NCBI RefSeq assembly: GCF_024362695.1
Contig: NC_065425.1
Span: forward strand, 8,127,001 to 8,191,000
Direction of reading: 5' to 3'
DNA: 64,000 nt
DNA from: Pectinophora gossypiella
Taxonomy: Eukaryota; Arthropoda; Insecta; Lepidoptera; Gelechiidae
Shown: piece by piece, positions 46,430-58,871 of the stretch
Layout: every line of letters starts with the position of its first letter
Numbering within the stretch: the first letter of the stretch is position 1
Made by a program: the position numbers and the translations under genes
The notes under the pieces: model-generated
The model's input: the letters and a program-made list of their open reading frames with translations, nothing else
Told to the model about the DNA's origin: nothing
The model's database searches: none

Positions 46430-46640
46430 TTAAGTCTAAACTATGTTCGAGGGGGGGTGAGGTAAACCTAGATCAGCCGCTGGTGCGGAGCAGAGAGTTG
46501 CCGTTCTGTACGTAGTATTATTCATTATTCTATGACTTTACTAACACACAGACACAGGGGTTGAGGTCGGCGCCCGATTTGAATTGGTGCGGAGCGGAGA
46601 GTTACAGTTCTATATACGTAGAATTGTTCTTTATTCTATG
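46430..46640. repeat. Dispersed repeat, two partial copies in tandem
   Basis: 'gaggtaaacctagatcagcc' and 'gcggagcagagagttgccg' at about 46440-46530, then a second partial copy at 46560-46640. Same family as 325-545. Confidence 0.55.
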
Positions 46641-47043
46641 CCATAACTTTAGTCAGCATGCTTCCAATATGAAGACTAAACACTATAAATACCTAACGAA
46701 CTGAACTAATAGGAAAAAGATTCAAGTTTCACTGTTTCTAAAGATCTTAAATTGCAAGAAAATAACCACAATAGTTATCTAAATTAAACCAAACGCGAGG
46801 CAAAAAGAGCATATTAAAGTGAAGTCGTATACTTTCAATAGAGAATGTGTAATCGTAATGAAATTACATTATATTGGCTGTAAAAAGATCGCTATCTCTG
46901 ATGTTGTGAAACTTTTCTTCCATTCATTGTGTGGTCTTAAGAAATACTTAGTCTTATTGGTAAGAATTAACCATATTGTCTTTGTAATAGGAATAAAATC
47001 GACCTGTTAGACTCTACTTACACCTATCATGGAATGAATAAAT

Positions 47044-47219
47044 GATTATCACGTGCCCAGCGGTGAAGGAAATCATCGCGAGGAAACCCACATTGGGCTG
47101 GTTTTCCCTTCACGGGGAAGGTCAGACAGGCAGTCGCTTCTGTAAAACTGGACCTGTAAAATCTTCAGGTTAGGTAAGAGGACCCCGTGAAGAACGGAAT
47201 AACGGGGGAGATGATGATG
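47044..47219 (+). mobile_element. tRNA-type SINE, 3' part
   Basis: 'tcacgtgcccagcggtgaag', 'ggtcagacaggcagtcgctt' and 'ttcaggttaggtaagaggac' match 24681-25023 in the opposite orientation; the end is 'gatgatgatggg'. Confidence 0.7.
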
Positions 47220-47471
47220 GGACGAATATCAGGATTGGTTGTAAGTAATCGTATTGCTGATTAGCTGTGCCCACCTCGTTAGTGATGCAGACGTGATTAT
47301 AGTATGTCAAACTCTCTTTGTCTTAGAAAGACCAAGTCGCATAATGTCGGAATTGTTGCGAGACATTTGAATCGTAAAATGTTCGGTTTCTTTTTAATAT
47401 TAATTTTATGGACAACAGAATGTCTTTTTTCTTCTTAACAATTTTATATGTTTTTCGCTCGAGGTTAGTAA

Positions 47472-47531
47472 ATGTCAAATAGCAATATTGCTTTTTTGGT
47501 GAATTGCTTTGATGTGGCATTTTAACCCCCC
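47472..47531. mobile_element. Half copy of the 32091-32230 MITE
   Basis: Only one arm remains ('attgctttgatgtggcattt' running into 'aacccccct'). Confidence 0.6.
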
Positions 47532-47602
47532 TGAACTTCTTCCAGATTAATGGGACTCTCAGGTTTCTTTCTTTTGGTATAAAAACAAATTCCCTTTATT
47601 TA

Positions 47603-47732
47603 ACATCTCACTGCTGGGCAGGGCCTCCCCTCAATCAACCGGAGGGGAAAGCATACTCCACTCTGGTCCACTGCGAGTTGGTGGAGGTGTTTGCACTAGT
47701 ATTCCAGCTCGGACCAACGGCTTATCGTGCCC
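47603..47732 (-). mobile_element. SINE 3' part
   Basis: 'ctcactgctgggcagggcct', 'aatcaaccggagggg', 'actgcgagttggtggaggtg' and 'accaacggcttatcgtgcc'. The head is lost. Confidence 0.7.
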
Positions 47733-48959
47733 TATTTTGACATAACGTATCTTTAAGTCCGAACACAGTTTATACAATACATATCTCTTAACAGAAACGA
47801 GACAATACACAGCCATGTTAAGCTGAAAGGTTGTCTTACGTAAGTCGCCTTGTGGGCTTAAAAGGACGTATCGTTTTAAGAGAAAGTGGTCCTGTCTTTA
47901 TTTTAATGTTTTGCCGTTAACATACCTTTTGCAGACATGATACCTACATGTATTTATGGTATTATCACGAGCTGCACTGTAAGATTTCGTTTCTATAATC
48001 TTATGTAATAAGTATAATACATTTGATTTTTGTTTTTATAGCACTTACCCGTGCTAAGGGCGAGTAAACAAAAAATCGGACGGTACTTGACGGCAGCTCT
48101 TGCCAAGCCGGGACAAGCGTGTTAACCATCACACCACCGGGTCCTCCTCCTGTCCATGCGAAATTCTTTAGATCTATGTATTGTCATTAAGGCGACGCCT
48201 GCGCCATCTATAATACAATTGTAAAGGCATGTCGGAACGAAAGTGGATAAATCATAAGAGACACGACAAACACAAGACACGTTTTGTCTTTGACAATAAA
48301 ACCGCTGTAGCTTTCACTGATTGTTAGACATGTGTCTAAGCTTCTGATAGGTACATGCCGATCTAACATGCGTGAATAACATTGTTGAATCCTTTGTCAA
48401 TTCCATGTCAATTTAAGCTAAAAGACTATAATTCAAGCTCATTTTTTCCACTTAAAAGATAAAAGTGACAGTTAGAACATATCGTGTAGATGTGTTATAA
48501 GTCCACACCATCATCACTAATTTAAGACCCACGCTCTTGTCGGTGTAGTTTGCTTCTCCATGCTTTTTAGGGAAAAATAGGGCAGTGGTTTCCCTCTTGC
48601 CTTCTGCCCCGCAGTACTCTGTCTGACGCGAGTGAGATGGCGCCCAGAGTAGTCTTATTTCAAAGCCGTACTAGGAACCCTGTCCTCCGCCTCTGAATAG
48701 TACTGACAGTTACTGCTGTCCTCTGTTCAGGTTCCAGGTTATAGTCCCTGTGACTTGCCCCTTCCGTCCTGCATTGCCGTACCGATGGCGACAATTCTCT
48801 GCAACCGTTGAACCCCCCGTATCCCTGAGCAACGGTTCTACGTTATACCCCGTAGGTCCGTACTAACCATAACATTAATAGGGTAAAAAAATACTTGATT
48901 GAATCAAGTCCACAGAATCTGATAAAAATATGGTGTCAAGCCTAACGGCTTCATCGACA
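47733..48959. other. Gene-free stretch
   Basis: About 48040-48150 has a SINE-like layout ('cgtgttaaccatcacaccac', a tRNA-type A box on the minus strand). Nothing else can be named. Confidence 0.4.
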
Positions 48960-49105
48960 ATCTATCACGTTGGAGTATTTTGACAGAACGACATGACTTT
49001 TTGGTTTGCCATGTTAGCACCAATCCACAAAACGACATTATATCGTCAAAATAGATTAAATGACCGTGGCAAAATGTGAAATGTGACATTGCGCATGTTA
49101 GGCCA
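48960..49105. repeat. Dispersed repeat related to the protease 3' flank
   Basis: 'gcaccaatccacaaaacgac' and 'taaatgaccgtggcaaaatg' match 3780-3915; about 85% by eye. Confidence 0.6.
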
Positions 49106-49327
49106 GCAGGAATATAGTAAGCGTAATCAGTAGTTCCCCTATTATGACCCTATGCCACGACAATTAATTAATTGAACATCATTTGTCTAATAGAGACAAT
49201 TTTATTATCATTCCACGCTTATTATGTTGTTAATACGTCGTTTAATAAAGGTCATGCTGCTTAAGTAGGATTTCATGGAATGGTTAGGATACAATCTTTA
49301 AAATTGTTGGTAACAAATTTTTAAATT

Positions 49328-49588
49328 CTTCTCTCGTGTGGGTTGTGTGGTGAATTACCAATCTCATCAAACCTAGTCTCAGAGTTACTATTGAGCCGCC
49401 AAAGGCCCCTAACATAACTCATGTAACGACTACTTACTTACATCAGTAAGTAGTAACCGGGATCAACGGCTTAACGTGCCTTCTGAAGCAAACTAGGGAT
49501 CACAAAGTATTTTTTGTGATATTTCCCCACCGGGATTCCAGCCCAGGACCTCCGGATCGTGTGCCTAACGCTCAAACACTGGACCACA
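49328..49588 (-). mobile_element. tRNA-derived SINE
   Basis: Same family as 38292-38595 and 44185-44514, with an internal deletion after 'acggcttaacgtgccttctg'. Confidence 0.72.
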
Positions 49589-49797
49589 TTATTACGCGAA
49601 ATAATTCCATTCGGTGACTAAAAATACAAAATGAATCAACAAAATATGAGATAGGATGCTTCCTGCTTCCTTTTGATTCGTTTTATGACTATTTTTCTTC
49701 AATATAACCGTTAATGTTACGGGTCAAATAATTTATTTAATTACCCAACTAGCGCATAGCAAAATTATGTTTTTGACCGCTATGTTTATAATATATA

Positions 49798-51085
49798 CTA
49801 GATGTCGCGTGGTTCGCTCGCAGCAAGCTGCTCGCGTGTCTTGTTTTCCCGCCATTTTTTTACCGCGATAAAATTTGACCAAGACTAAAATAGGTCTTGT
49901 GAAATCAAAAAAAATCTAGGTGCTATAGTTTTGCCAGGCCGTAGGGTGTCTCCCTGATGCGGAGCAGTTTTCCAAGATGACGTTCCGATCATCAATTTTA
50001 CCTCTGAGACATTTTCTGGAAAAACAAAAATTTGTATGGCGGCCATCTTGTTTTTCGGCCATTTTGTTTTTTTTTCACCAGGGAAAAATTTGACCAAGAA
50101 TTAAATAGGTTTCGTGAAAACAAAAAAGGTCCAGATGCGATAGTTTCGCCAGGCCGTAGGGTGTCTCCCTGATGCGGAGCAGTTTTCCAAGATGACGTTC
50201 CGATCACACCCCTTTACATCATTTTTACACCCGAGACATTTTCTGGAAAAACAAAAATTTATATGGCGGCCATCTTGTTTTTCGGCCATTTTGTTTTTTT
50301 TTTTCACCGGCGATAAAATTTGACCAAGATTTCAATAGGTTTTGTGAAAACAAAAAAGTTCCAAATGCGATAGGGTTGCCGGGCCGTAGGGTGTCTCCCT
50401 GATGCGGAGCAGATTTCAAAGATCGAGAAGTACTTCCATACTCAACATGACATTCCGATTACACCCCCATACATTGTTTTTACCTCTAAGACATTTTTCT
50501 GAAAAAACAAAATTTTGTATGGCGGCCATCTTGTTTTTCCGTCATTTTGATTTTTTTTCACCGGCGATTGGATTTGACCAAGATATAAGTAGGTTTTGTG
50601 AAAAAAGAATCGTTCCAGGTTTTATAGTTTTGCCAGGCCGTAGAGTGCCGCCCTGATGCGGAGCAGTTTTCAAAGATCGAGAAGTATTTCCATACTCCAC
50701 AAAACGTTCCCATTACACCCCCATACACAATTTTTACCCCCGAGACATTTTCTGGAAAAACAGTTTTTTGTATGGCGGCCATCTTGTTTTTCCGCCATTT
50801 TGATTTTTTTTCACCCACGATAAAATTTGACCAAGATTTAAATAGGTTTCGTGAAAAAAGAATCGTTCCAGGTGCGATAGTTGCGCCAGGCCGTAGGGTC
50901 TCTCCTTGATGCGGAGCAGTTTTCCAAGATCTGGAAGTTTTCCCATACTCATCGGAAAATTTGGATCACACCCCCCATACATCATTTTTACCCCCCGACG
51001 CTCCTTCTGGGAGAACAATTATGTCAGTGAGTGAGTGAGTGAGTGAGTCAGTCAGTCAGTGGGTTTGTAGCTATATATATTATAA
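49798..51085 (-). mobile_element. Helitron-like element E1 (5 monomers, complete)
   Basis: On the minus strand it runs from a 'tatatagctacaaaccc' and (TCAG)n end near 51085 to the hairpin and CTAG at 49798-49801. Next to unique flank on the left, CTAG is followed by T on the minus strand, the usual Helitron target half. Confidence 0.75.
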
Positions 51086-52404
51086 CTAGATGTCGCGTGG
51101 TTCGCTCGCAGCAAGCTGCTCGCGTGTCCTGTATTGGTTCGAAGCTTTTTCCCGCCATTTTTTTACCGCGATAGAATTTGACCAAGACTTAAATAGGTCT
51201 CGTGAAATCAAAAAAGTTCTAGGTGCTATAGTTTTGCCAGGCCGTAGAGTGACCCCTGATGCGGAGCAGTTTTCCAAGATGACGTTCCGATCACACCCCA
51301 ATACATCATTTTTACCTCGTGAGACATTTTCTGGAAAAACAAAAATTTGTATGGCGGCCATCTTGTTTTTCGGCCATTTTGTTTTTTTTTCACTGGCGAT
51401 AAAATTTGACCAAGACTTTAATAGGCTTCGTGAAAACAAAAAAGTTCCAGGTGCGATAGTTTCGCCAGGCTGTAGGGTGTCTCCCTGATGCGGAGCAGTT
51501 TTCCAAGATGACGTTCCGATCACACCCCTATACATCATTTTTACACCCGAGACATTTTCTGTAAAAACAAAATTTTGTATGGCGGCCATCTTGTTTTTCC
51601 GCCATATAGTTTTTTTTTTCTCTAGCGATAAGATTTGACCAAGATTTAAATAGGTCTCGTGAAAAAAGAATCGTTCCAGGTGCGATAGTTTTGCCAGGCC
51701 GTAGGGTGTCTCCCTGATGCGGAGCAGATATCGAAGATCGAGAAGTACTTCCATACTCAACATGACGATCCGATCACATCCCTATACATCATTTTTACCC
51801 CCGAGGCATTTTCAGGAAAAACGAAAAATTTGTATGGCGGCCATCTTGTTTTTCCGCCATTTTGTTTTTTTTTCACCGGCGATTGAATTTGACCAAGATT
51901 TTAATAGGTCTTGCGAAAACAAAATTGCTCCAGGTTTTATAGTTTCGCCAGGCCGTAGGGTGTCTCCCTGATGCGGAGCAGATTTTCAAGATCGAGCAGT
52001 ATTTCCATACTCAACAATACCTTCCGATTATACCCCCATTCACAGTTTTTACCCCCGAGACATTTTTTGAAAAAACATTTTTTTGTATGGCGGCCATCTT
52101 GTTTTTCGGCCATTTTGTTTTTTTTTCACCGGCGATAAAATTTGACCAAAATTTAAGTAGGTTTTGTGAAAAAAGAATCATTCCAGGTGCGATAGTTTCG
52201 CCAGGCCGTAGGGTGTCTCCCTGATGAGGAGCAGTTTTTCAAGATCTGGAAGTTTTCCCATACTCACCGGGAGGTCCCGATCACTTTTCCCATACATCAT
52301 TTTCACCCCCCGACCCTCCTTCTGGGAGAACAATTATGTCAGTGAGTGAGTCAGTCAGTCAGTCAGTCAGTCAGTACATGGGTTTGTAGCTTTATATAAT
52401 ATAA
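51086..52404 (-). mobile_element. Helitron-like element E2 (5 monomers, complete)
   Basis: CTAG at 51086-51089 abuts the AT-rich end of E1. Terminal monomers match those of E1 more closely than they match internal ones. The opposite end has (tcag)n at about 52336-52378. Confidence 0.75.
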
Positions 52405-54735
52405 CTAGATGTCGCGTGGTTCGCTCGCAGCAAGCTGCTCGCGTGTCCTGTATTAGTTCGAAACTTTGTATGGCGGCCATCTTGTTTTTTGCCGACGATT
52501 GAATTTGACCAAGACTCGAATATGTCTCGTGAAATCTAAAAAGTTCTAGGTGCTATAGTTTTGCCAGGCCGTAGGGTGTCTCCCTGATGCGGAGCAGTTT
52601 TCCAAGATGACGTTCCGATCACACCCCTATACATCATTTTTACACCCGAGACATTTTCTGGAAAAACAAAAATTTATATGGCGGCTATCTTGTTTTTCGG
52701 CCATTTTGTTTTTTTTTTCACCGGCGATAAAATTTGACCAATATTTAAATAGGTTTCGTGAAATCAAAAATGTTCCAGGTGCGATAGTTTTGCCAGGCCG
52801 TAGGGTGTCTCCCTGATGCGGAGCAGTTTTCCAAGATGATGTTCCGATCACTCCCCTATACATCATTTTTACACCCGAGACATTTTCTGGAAAAACAAAA
52901 ATTTATATGGCGGCCATCTTGTTTTTCCGCCATTTTGTTTTTTTTTCACCGGCGATAAAATTTGACCAAGATTTAAATAGGTATTGTGAAAACAAAAAAG
53001 GTCCAGATGCGATAGTTTCGCCAAGCCGTATGGTGCCACTCTGATGCGGAGCAGCTTTCAAAGATCGAGAAATATTTCCATACTTTACAAGACATTCCGA
53101 TTACAACCCTATACACAGTTATTTTCCCCGAGACATTTTCTGGAAAAGCAAAAATTTGTATGGCGGCCATCTTGTTTTTCGGCCATTTTGTTTTTTTTTC
53201 ACCAGGGATAAAATTTGACCAAGATTTAAATAGGTTTCGTGAAATCAAAAATGTTCCAGGTGCGATAGTTTTGCCAGGCCGTAGGGTGTCTCCCTGATGC
53301 GGAGCAGTTTTCCAAGATGATGTTCCGATCACTCCCCTATACATCATTTTTACACCCGAGACATTTTCTGGAAAAACAAAAATTTATATGGCGGCTATCT
53401 TGTTTTTCGGCCATTTTGTTTTTTTTTTCACCGGCGATAAAATTTGACCAAGATTTAAATAGGTTTCGTGAAATCAAAAATGTTCCAGGTGCGATAGTTT
53501 TGCCAGGCCGTAGGGTGTCTCCCTGATGCGGAGCAGTTTTCCAAGATGATGTTCCGATCACTCCCCTATACATCATTTTTACACCCGAGACATTTTCTGG
53601 AAAAACAAAAATTTATATGGCGGCCATCTTGTTTTTCCGCCATTTTGTTTTTTTTTCACCGGCGATAAAATTTGACCAAGATTTAAATAGGTATTGTGAA
53701 AACAAAAAAGGTCCAGATGCGATAGTTTCGCCAAGCCGTATGGTGCCACTCTGATGCGGAGCAGCTTTCAAAGATCGAGAAATATTTCCATACTTTACAA
53801 GACATTCCGATTACAACCCTATACACAGTTATTTTCCCCGAGACATTTTCTGGAAAAGCAAAAATTTGTATGGCGGCCATCTTGTTTTTCGGCCATTTTG
53901 TTTTTTTTTCACCAGGGATAAAATTTGACCAAGAATTAAATAGGTTTCGTGAAAACCAAAAAGTTCCAGGTGCGATAGTTTCGCCAGGCCGTAAGGTGTC
54001 TCCCTGATGCGGAGCAGTTTTCAAAGATCGAGAAGTATTTCCATACTCAACTTGAGGTTTTGATCACACCTCCTATACATCATTTTTACCCCCGAGGCAT
54101 TTTCAGGAATATTGAAAAATTTGTATGGCGGCCATCTTGTTTTTCCGCCATTTTGATTTTTTATCACCAGCGATTGAATTTGACCAGGAATTAAGTAGGT
54201 TTAGTGGAAAAAAAAATGTTCTATGTTTGATAGTTTAGCCAGGCCATAGGGTGTCTCCCTGATGCGGAGCAGTTTTCGAAGATTGAGAACATTTTCCGTA
54301 CTCGACAAGACACTCCGATTACATTCCCATACATCATTTTTACTTCCGAGACATTTTCTGGAAAAACAATTTTTTGTATGGCAGCCATCTTGTTTTTCCG
54401 CAATTTTGATTTTTTTTCACCCGCAATAGAATTTGACCAAGATTTAAATAGGTTTTGCGAAAATAAAATTGATCCAGCTATAATAGTTGCGCCAGGCCGT
54501 AGGGTGTCTCCCTGATGCGGAGCAGGTTTTCAAGATCGAGAAGTATTTCCATACTCAACAATACGTTCCGATTACACCCCCATACACAGTTTTTACCCAC
54601 GAGACATTTTCCGGAAAAATAAAATTTTGTATGGCGGCCATCTTGTTTTTCCGCCATTTTGATTTTTTTTCACAGACAATAGAATTTGACCAAGATTTAA
54701 ATAGGTTTTGCGAAAAAATAATCGTTCCAGGTGCG
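52405..54735 (-). mobile_element. Helitron-like element E3 (9 monomers, 5' end lost)
   Basis: CTAG at 52405-52408. It holds a nearly exact 710-bp higher-order repeat (three monomers: about 52600-53310 and 53310-54020). It breaks off inside a monomer at 54735 where the orientation of the cluster flips. Confidence 0.75.
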
Positions 54736-54750
54736 AATAATTATAATAAT

Positions 54751-55729
54751 CATCACTCACTCACTGACAGGGTTGTTCTCCCAGAAGGAGTGTCGGGGGG
54801 TAAAAATGGTGTATGGGGGGTGTGATCAAGATCTTCCGATGAGTATGGGAAAACTTCCAGATCTTGGAAAACTGCTCCGCATCAGGGAGACGCCCTACGG
54901 CCTGGCAAAACTATCGCACCTGGATCGATTCTTTTTTCACAAAACCTATTTAAATCTTGGTCAAATTTTATTGCCGGTGAAAAAAAATCAAAATGGCGGA
55001 AAAACAAGATGGCCGCCATACAAAATTTTGTTTTTCTAGAAAATGTCTCGGGGGTAAAAACTGTGTATGGGGATGTAATCGGAGTGTCTTGTCAAGAACG
55101 GAAAATGTTCTCAATCTTCAAATACTACTCCGCATCAGGAAGACACCCCACGGCCTGGCAAAACTGTCGCACCTGGAACGATTCTTTTTTCACAAAACCT
55201 ATTTATTTCTTGGTCAAATTCTATCGTAGTTGAAAAAATATCAAAATGGCGGAAAAACAAGATGGCCGCCATACAAAATATTCGTTTTTCTCGAAAATGC
55301 CTCGGGGGTGAATATGATGTAAGAGGGATGTGATCAAAATGTCATGTTGAGTATGGAAATACTTCCCGACCTTCAAAAACTGCTCCGCATCAGGAAGACA
55401 CCCTACGGCCTGGCAAAACTATCGCACCTGGAACTTTTTTATTTTCACGAAACCTATTTAAATCTTGGTCAAATTTTATCGCCGGTGAAAAAAAAACAAA
55501 ATGGCCGAAAAACAAGATGGCCGCCATATACATTTTTGTTTTTCCAGAAAATGTCTCGGGTGTAAAAATGATGTATAGGGGTGTGATCGAAACGTCATCT
55601 TGGAAAACTGCTCCGCATCAGGGAGACACCCCACGGCCTCGCAAAACTATAGCACCTAGAACTTTTTTGATTTCACGAGACCTATTCAAGTCTTGGTCAA
55701 ATTCTATCGCGGTAAAAAAATGGCGGGAT
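54751..55729 (+). mobile_element. Helitron-like element E4 (4 monomers, 3' end lost)
   Basis: Starts within the (actc)n end without the 'ctacaaaccc' part and stops at 'atggcggga' without hairpin or CTAG. About 770 bp is nearly identical to part of E7, at an offset of about 3097 bp. Confidence 0.7.
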
Positions 55730-56543
55730 ATTATAATATATATAGCTACAAACCCACTGACTCACTGACTGACTGACTGACTCACTGACAGGGTTGTTCT
55801 CCCAGAAGGAGCGTCGGGGGGTCAAAATGATGTATGGGGGGTGTGATCTGGATCTCCCGGTGAGTATGGGAAAACTTCCAGATCTTGGAAAACTGCTCCG
55901 CATCAGGGAGACACCCTACAGTCTGGCGCAACTATTATACCTAGATCAATTTTTTTTTCGCACAACCTATTTAAATCCTGGTCAAATCCAATTTCTGGTG
56001 GAAAAAAATCAAAATGGCGGAAAAACAAGATGGCCGCCATACAAAATTTTATTTTTCCAGAAAATGTCTCGGGGGTAAAAACTGTGTATGGGGATGTAAT
56101 CTGAGTGTCTTGTCGAGAACGGAAAATGTTCTCAATCTTGAAAAACTGCTCCGCATCAGGGAGACACCCTACGGCCTGGCTAACCTATCGCACCTGGAAC
56201 AATTATTTTTTCGCACAACGTATTTAAATCTTGGTCAAATCCAATCGCCGGTGAAAAAAAAACAAAATGGCGGAAAAACAAGATGGCCGCCATACAAATT
56301 TTTCGTTTTTCCTGAAAATGCCTCGGGGGTAAAAATGATGTATAGGGGTGTGATCGGAACGTCATCTTTGAAAACTGCCCCGCATCAGGGAGACACCCTA
56401 CGGCCTGGCAAAACTATAGCACCTAGAACTTTTTTGATTTCACGAGACCCATTCAAGTCTTGGTCAAATTCTATCGCGGAAAAAAATGGCGGGAAAACAA
56501 GACACGCGAGCAGCTTGCTGCGAGCGAACCACGCGACATCTAG
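55730..56543 (+). mobile_element. Helitron-like element E5 (3 monomers, complete)
   Basis: The shortest complete element, from 'tataatatatatagctacaa' to CTAG at 56540-56543, with the GC-rich hairpin at about 56503-56524. Confidence 0.75.
56503..56543 (+). repeat. Hairpin and CTAG terminus (representative)
   Basis: The sequence is cgc-ga-gcagc-tt-gctgc-ga-gcg, a stem of five plus three pairs with a tandem G.A internal mismatch, then 13 nt and CTAG. Identical termini occur at 49798-49840, 51086-51125, 52405-52445 (inverse) and 58830-58871. Helitron 3' ends have a short GC-rich hairpin about 10-12 nt before CTRR, so the fit is good. Confidence 0.7.
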
Positions 56544-57791
56544 TTATAATATATATAGCTACAAACCCATGTACTGACTGACTCACTCACTGACTCACTG
56601 ACAGGGTTGTTCTCCCAGAAGGAGCGTCGGGGGGTAAAAATGATGTATGGGGGGTGTGATCTGGATCTCCCGGTGAGTATGGGAAAACTTCCAGATCATG
56701 GAAAACTGCTCCGCATCAGGGAGACACCCTACGGCCTGGCGCAACTATTATACCTGGATCAATTGTTTTTTCGCAAACCCTATTTAAATCTTGGTCAAAT
56801 TCTATTGTGGGTGAAAAAAAAACAAAATGGCGGAAAAACAAGATGGCCGCCATACAAAATTTTGTTTTTCCAGAAAACGTCTCGGGGGTAAAAACTGTGT
56901 ATGGGGCTGTAATCGGAACGTCTTGTGGAGTATGAAAACACTTCTCTATCTTCAAATCTGCTCTGCATCAGGGAGACACCCTACGGCCTGGCCAAACTAT
57001 CGCACCTAGAACTTTTTGGTTTTCACGAGACATATTTAAACCTTGGTCAAATTCAATCGCCGGTGAAAAAAAATCAAAATGGCGGAAAATCAAGATGGCC
57101 GCCATACAAATTTTTAAATTTTCCTGAAAATGCCTCGGGGGTAAAAATGATGTATAGCGGTGTAATCGGAACGTCATGTCGAGTATGAAAATATGTCTGC
57201 GTTTTCGATAGCTGCTCCGCATCAGGGAAACACTCTACGGCCAGGCAAAACTATCGCACCTGGAACTTTTTTGTTTTCACGAAACCTATTTAAATCTTGG
57301 TCAAATTTTATCGCCGGTGAAAAAAAATCAAAATGGCGGAAAATCAAGATGGCCGCCATACAAATTTTTCAATTTTCCTGAAAATGCCTCGGGGGTAAAA
57401 ATGATGTATAGCGGTGTAATCGGAACGTCATGTCGAGTATAAAAATACTTCTCGATCTTTGAAATCTGCTCCGCATCAGGGAGACACCCTACGGCCTGGC
57501 GAAACTATCGCACTTGGTACGATTGTTTTTTCACAAAACCTATTTAATTCTTGGTCAAATCCAATCGCCAGTGAAAAAAAATCGAAATGGCGGAAACACA
57601 AGATGGCCGCCATACAAATTTTTTCAATTTTCCTGAAAATGCCTCGGGGGTAAAAATGATGTATAGCGGTGTAATCGGAACGTCATGTCGAGTATAAAAA
57701 TACTTCTCGATCTTTGAAATCTGCTCCGCATCAGGGAGACACCCTACGGCCTGGCGAAACTATCGCACTTGGTACGATTCTTTTTTCACAA
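56544..57791 (+). mobile_element. Helitron-like element E6 (5 monomers, 3' truncated)
   Basis: Begins with the AT and 'ctacaaacccatgtactgac' end and stops inside a monomer at 'tttttcacaaaa', where E7 begins. The intact counterpart of the broken monomer is seen in E8 near 62045, so E7 may have inserted here or recombined with this monomer. Confidence 0.7.
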
Positions 57792-58871
57792 AATTATATT
57801 ATATAAAGCTACAAACCCACTGACTGACTGACTGACTGACTGACTGACTCACTGACTCACTGACAGGGTTGTTCTCCCAGAAGGAGCGCCGGGGGGTAAA
57901 AATGATGTATGGGAGATGTGATCACGATCTTCCGATGAGTAGGGGAAAACTTCCAGATCTTGGAAAACTGCTCCGCATCAGGGAGACACCCTACAGTCTG
58001 GCGCAACTATTATATCTGTATCAATTTTTTTTCGCAAAACCTATTTAAATCTTGGTCAAATTTTATTGCCGGTGAAAAAAAATCAAAATGGCGGAAAAAC
58101 AAGATGGCCGCCATACAAAATTTTGTTTTTCTAGAAAATGTCTCGGGGGTAAAAACTGTGTATGGGGATGTAATCGGAGTGTCTTGTCAAGAACGGAAAA
58201 TGTTCTCAATCTTCAAAAACTACTCCGCATCAGGGAGACACCCCACGGCCTGGCAAAACTGTCGCACCTGGAACGATTCTTTTTTCACAAAACCTATTTA
58301 TTTCTTGGTCAAATTCTATCGTAGTTGAAAAAATATCAAAATGGCGGAAAAACAAGATGGCCGCCATACAAAATATTCGTTTTTCTCGAAAATGCCTCGG
58401 GGGTGAATATGATGTAAGAGGGATGTGATCAAAATGTCATGTTGAGTATGGAAATACTTCCCGACCTTCAAAAACTGCTCCGCATCAGGAAGACACCCTA
58501 CGGCCTGGCAAAACTATCGCACCTGGAACTTTTTTATTTTCACGAAACCTATTTAAATCTTGGTCAAATTTTATCGCCGGTGAAAAAAAAACAAAATGGC
58601 CGAAAAACAAGATGGCCGCCATATACATTTTTTTTTTCCAGAAAATGTCTCGGGTGTAAAAATGATGTATAGGGGTGTGATCGAAACGTCATCTTGGAAA
58701 ACTGCTCCGCATCAGGGAGACACCCCACGGCCTCGCAAAACTATAGCACCTAGAACTTTTTTGATTTCACGAGACCTATTCAAGTCTTGGTCAAATTCTA
58801 TCGCGGTAAAAAAATGGCGGGAAAACAAGACACGCGAGCAGCTTGCTGCGAGCGAACCACGCGACATCTAG
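57792..58871 (+). mobile_element. Helitron-like element E7 (4 monomers, complete)
   Basis: A long (ctga)n run at about 57818-57864, four monomers and CTAG at 58868-58871 with the hairpin intact. Confidence 0.75.

Noticed and set aside
51086..51763. Open frames of up to 225 codons in the repeat cluster (also 56014-56577, 52973-53347 and others, both strands)
   Set aside because: They run through monomer after monomer, repeat the same peptide, occur in several frames and both strands, and contain no domain. They follow from stop-poor repeat sequence.
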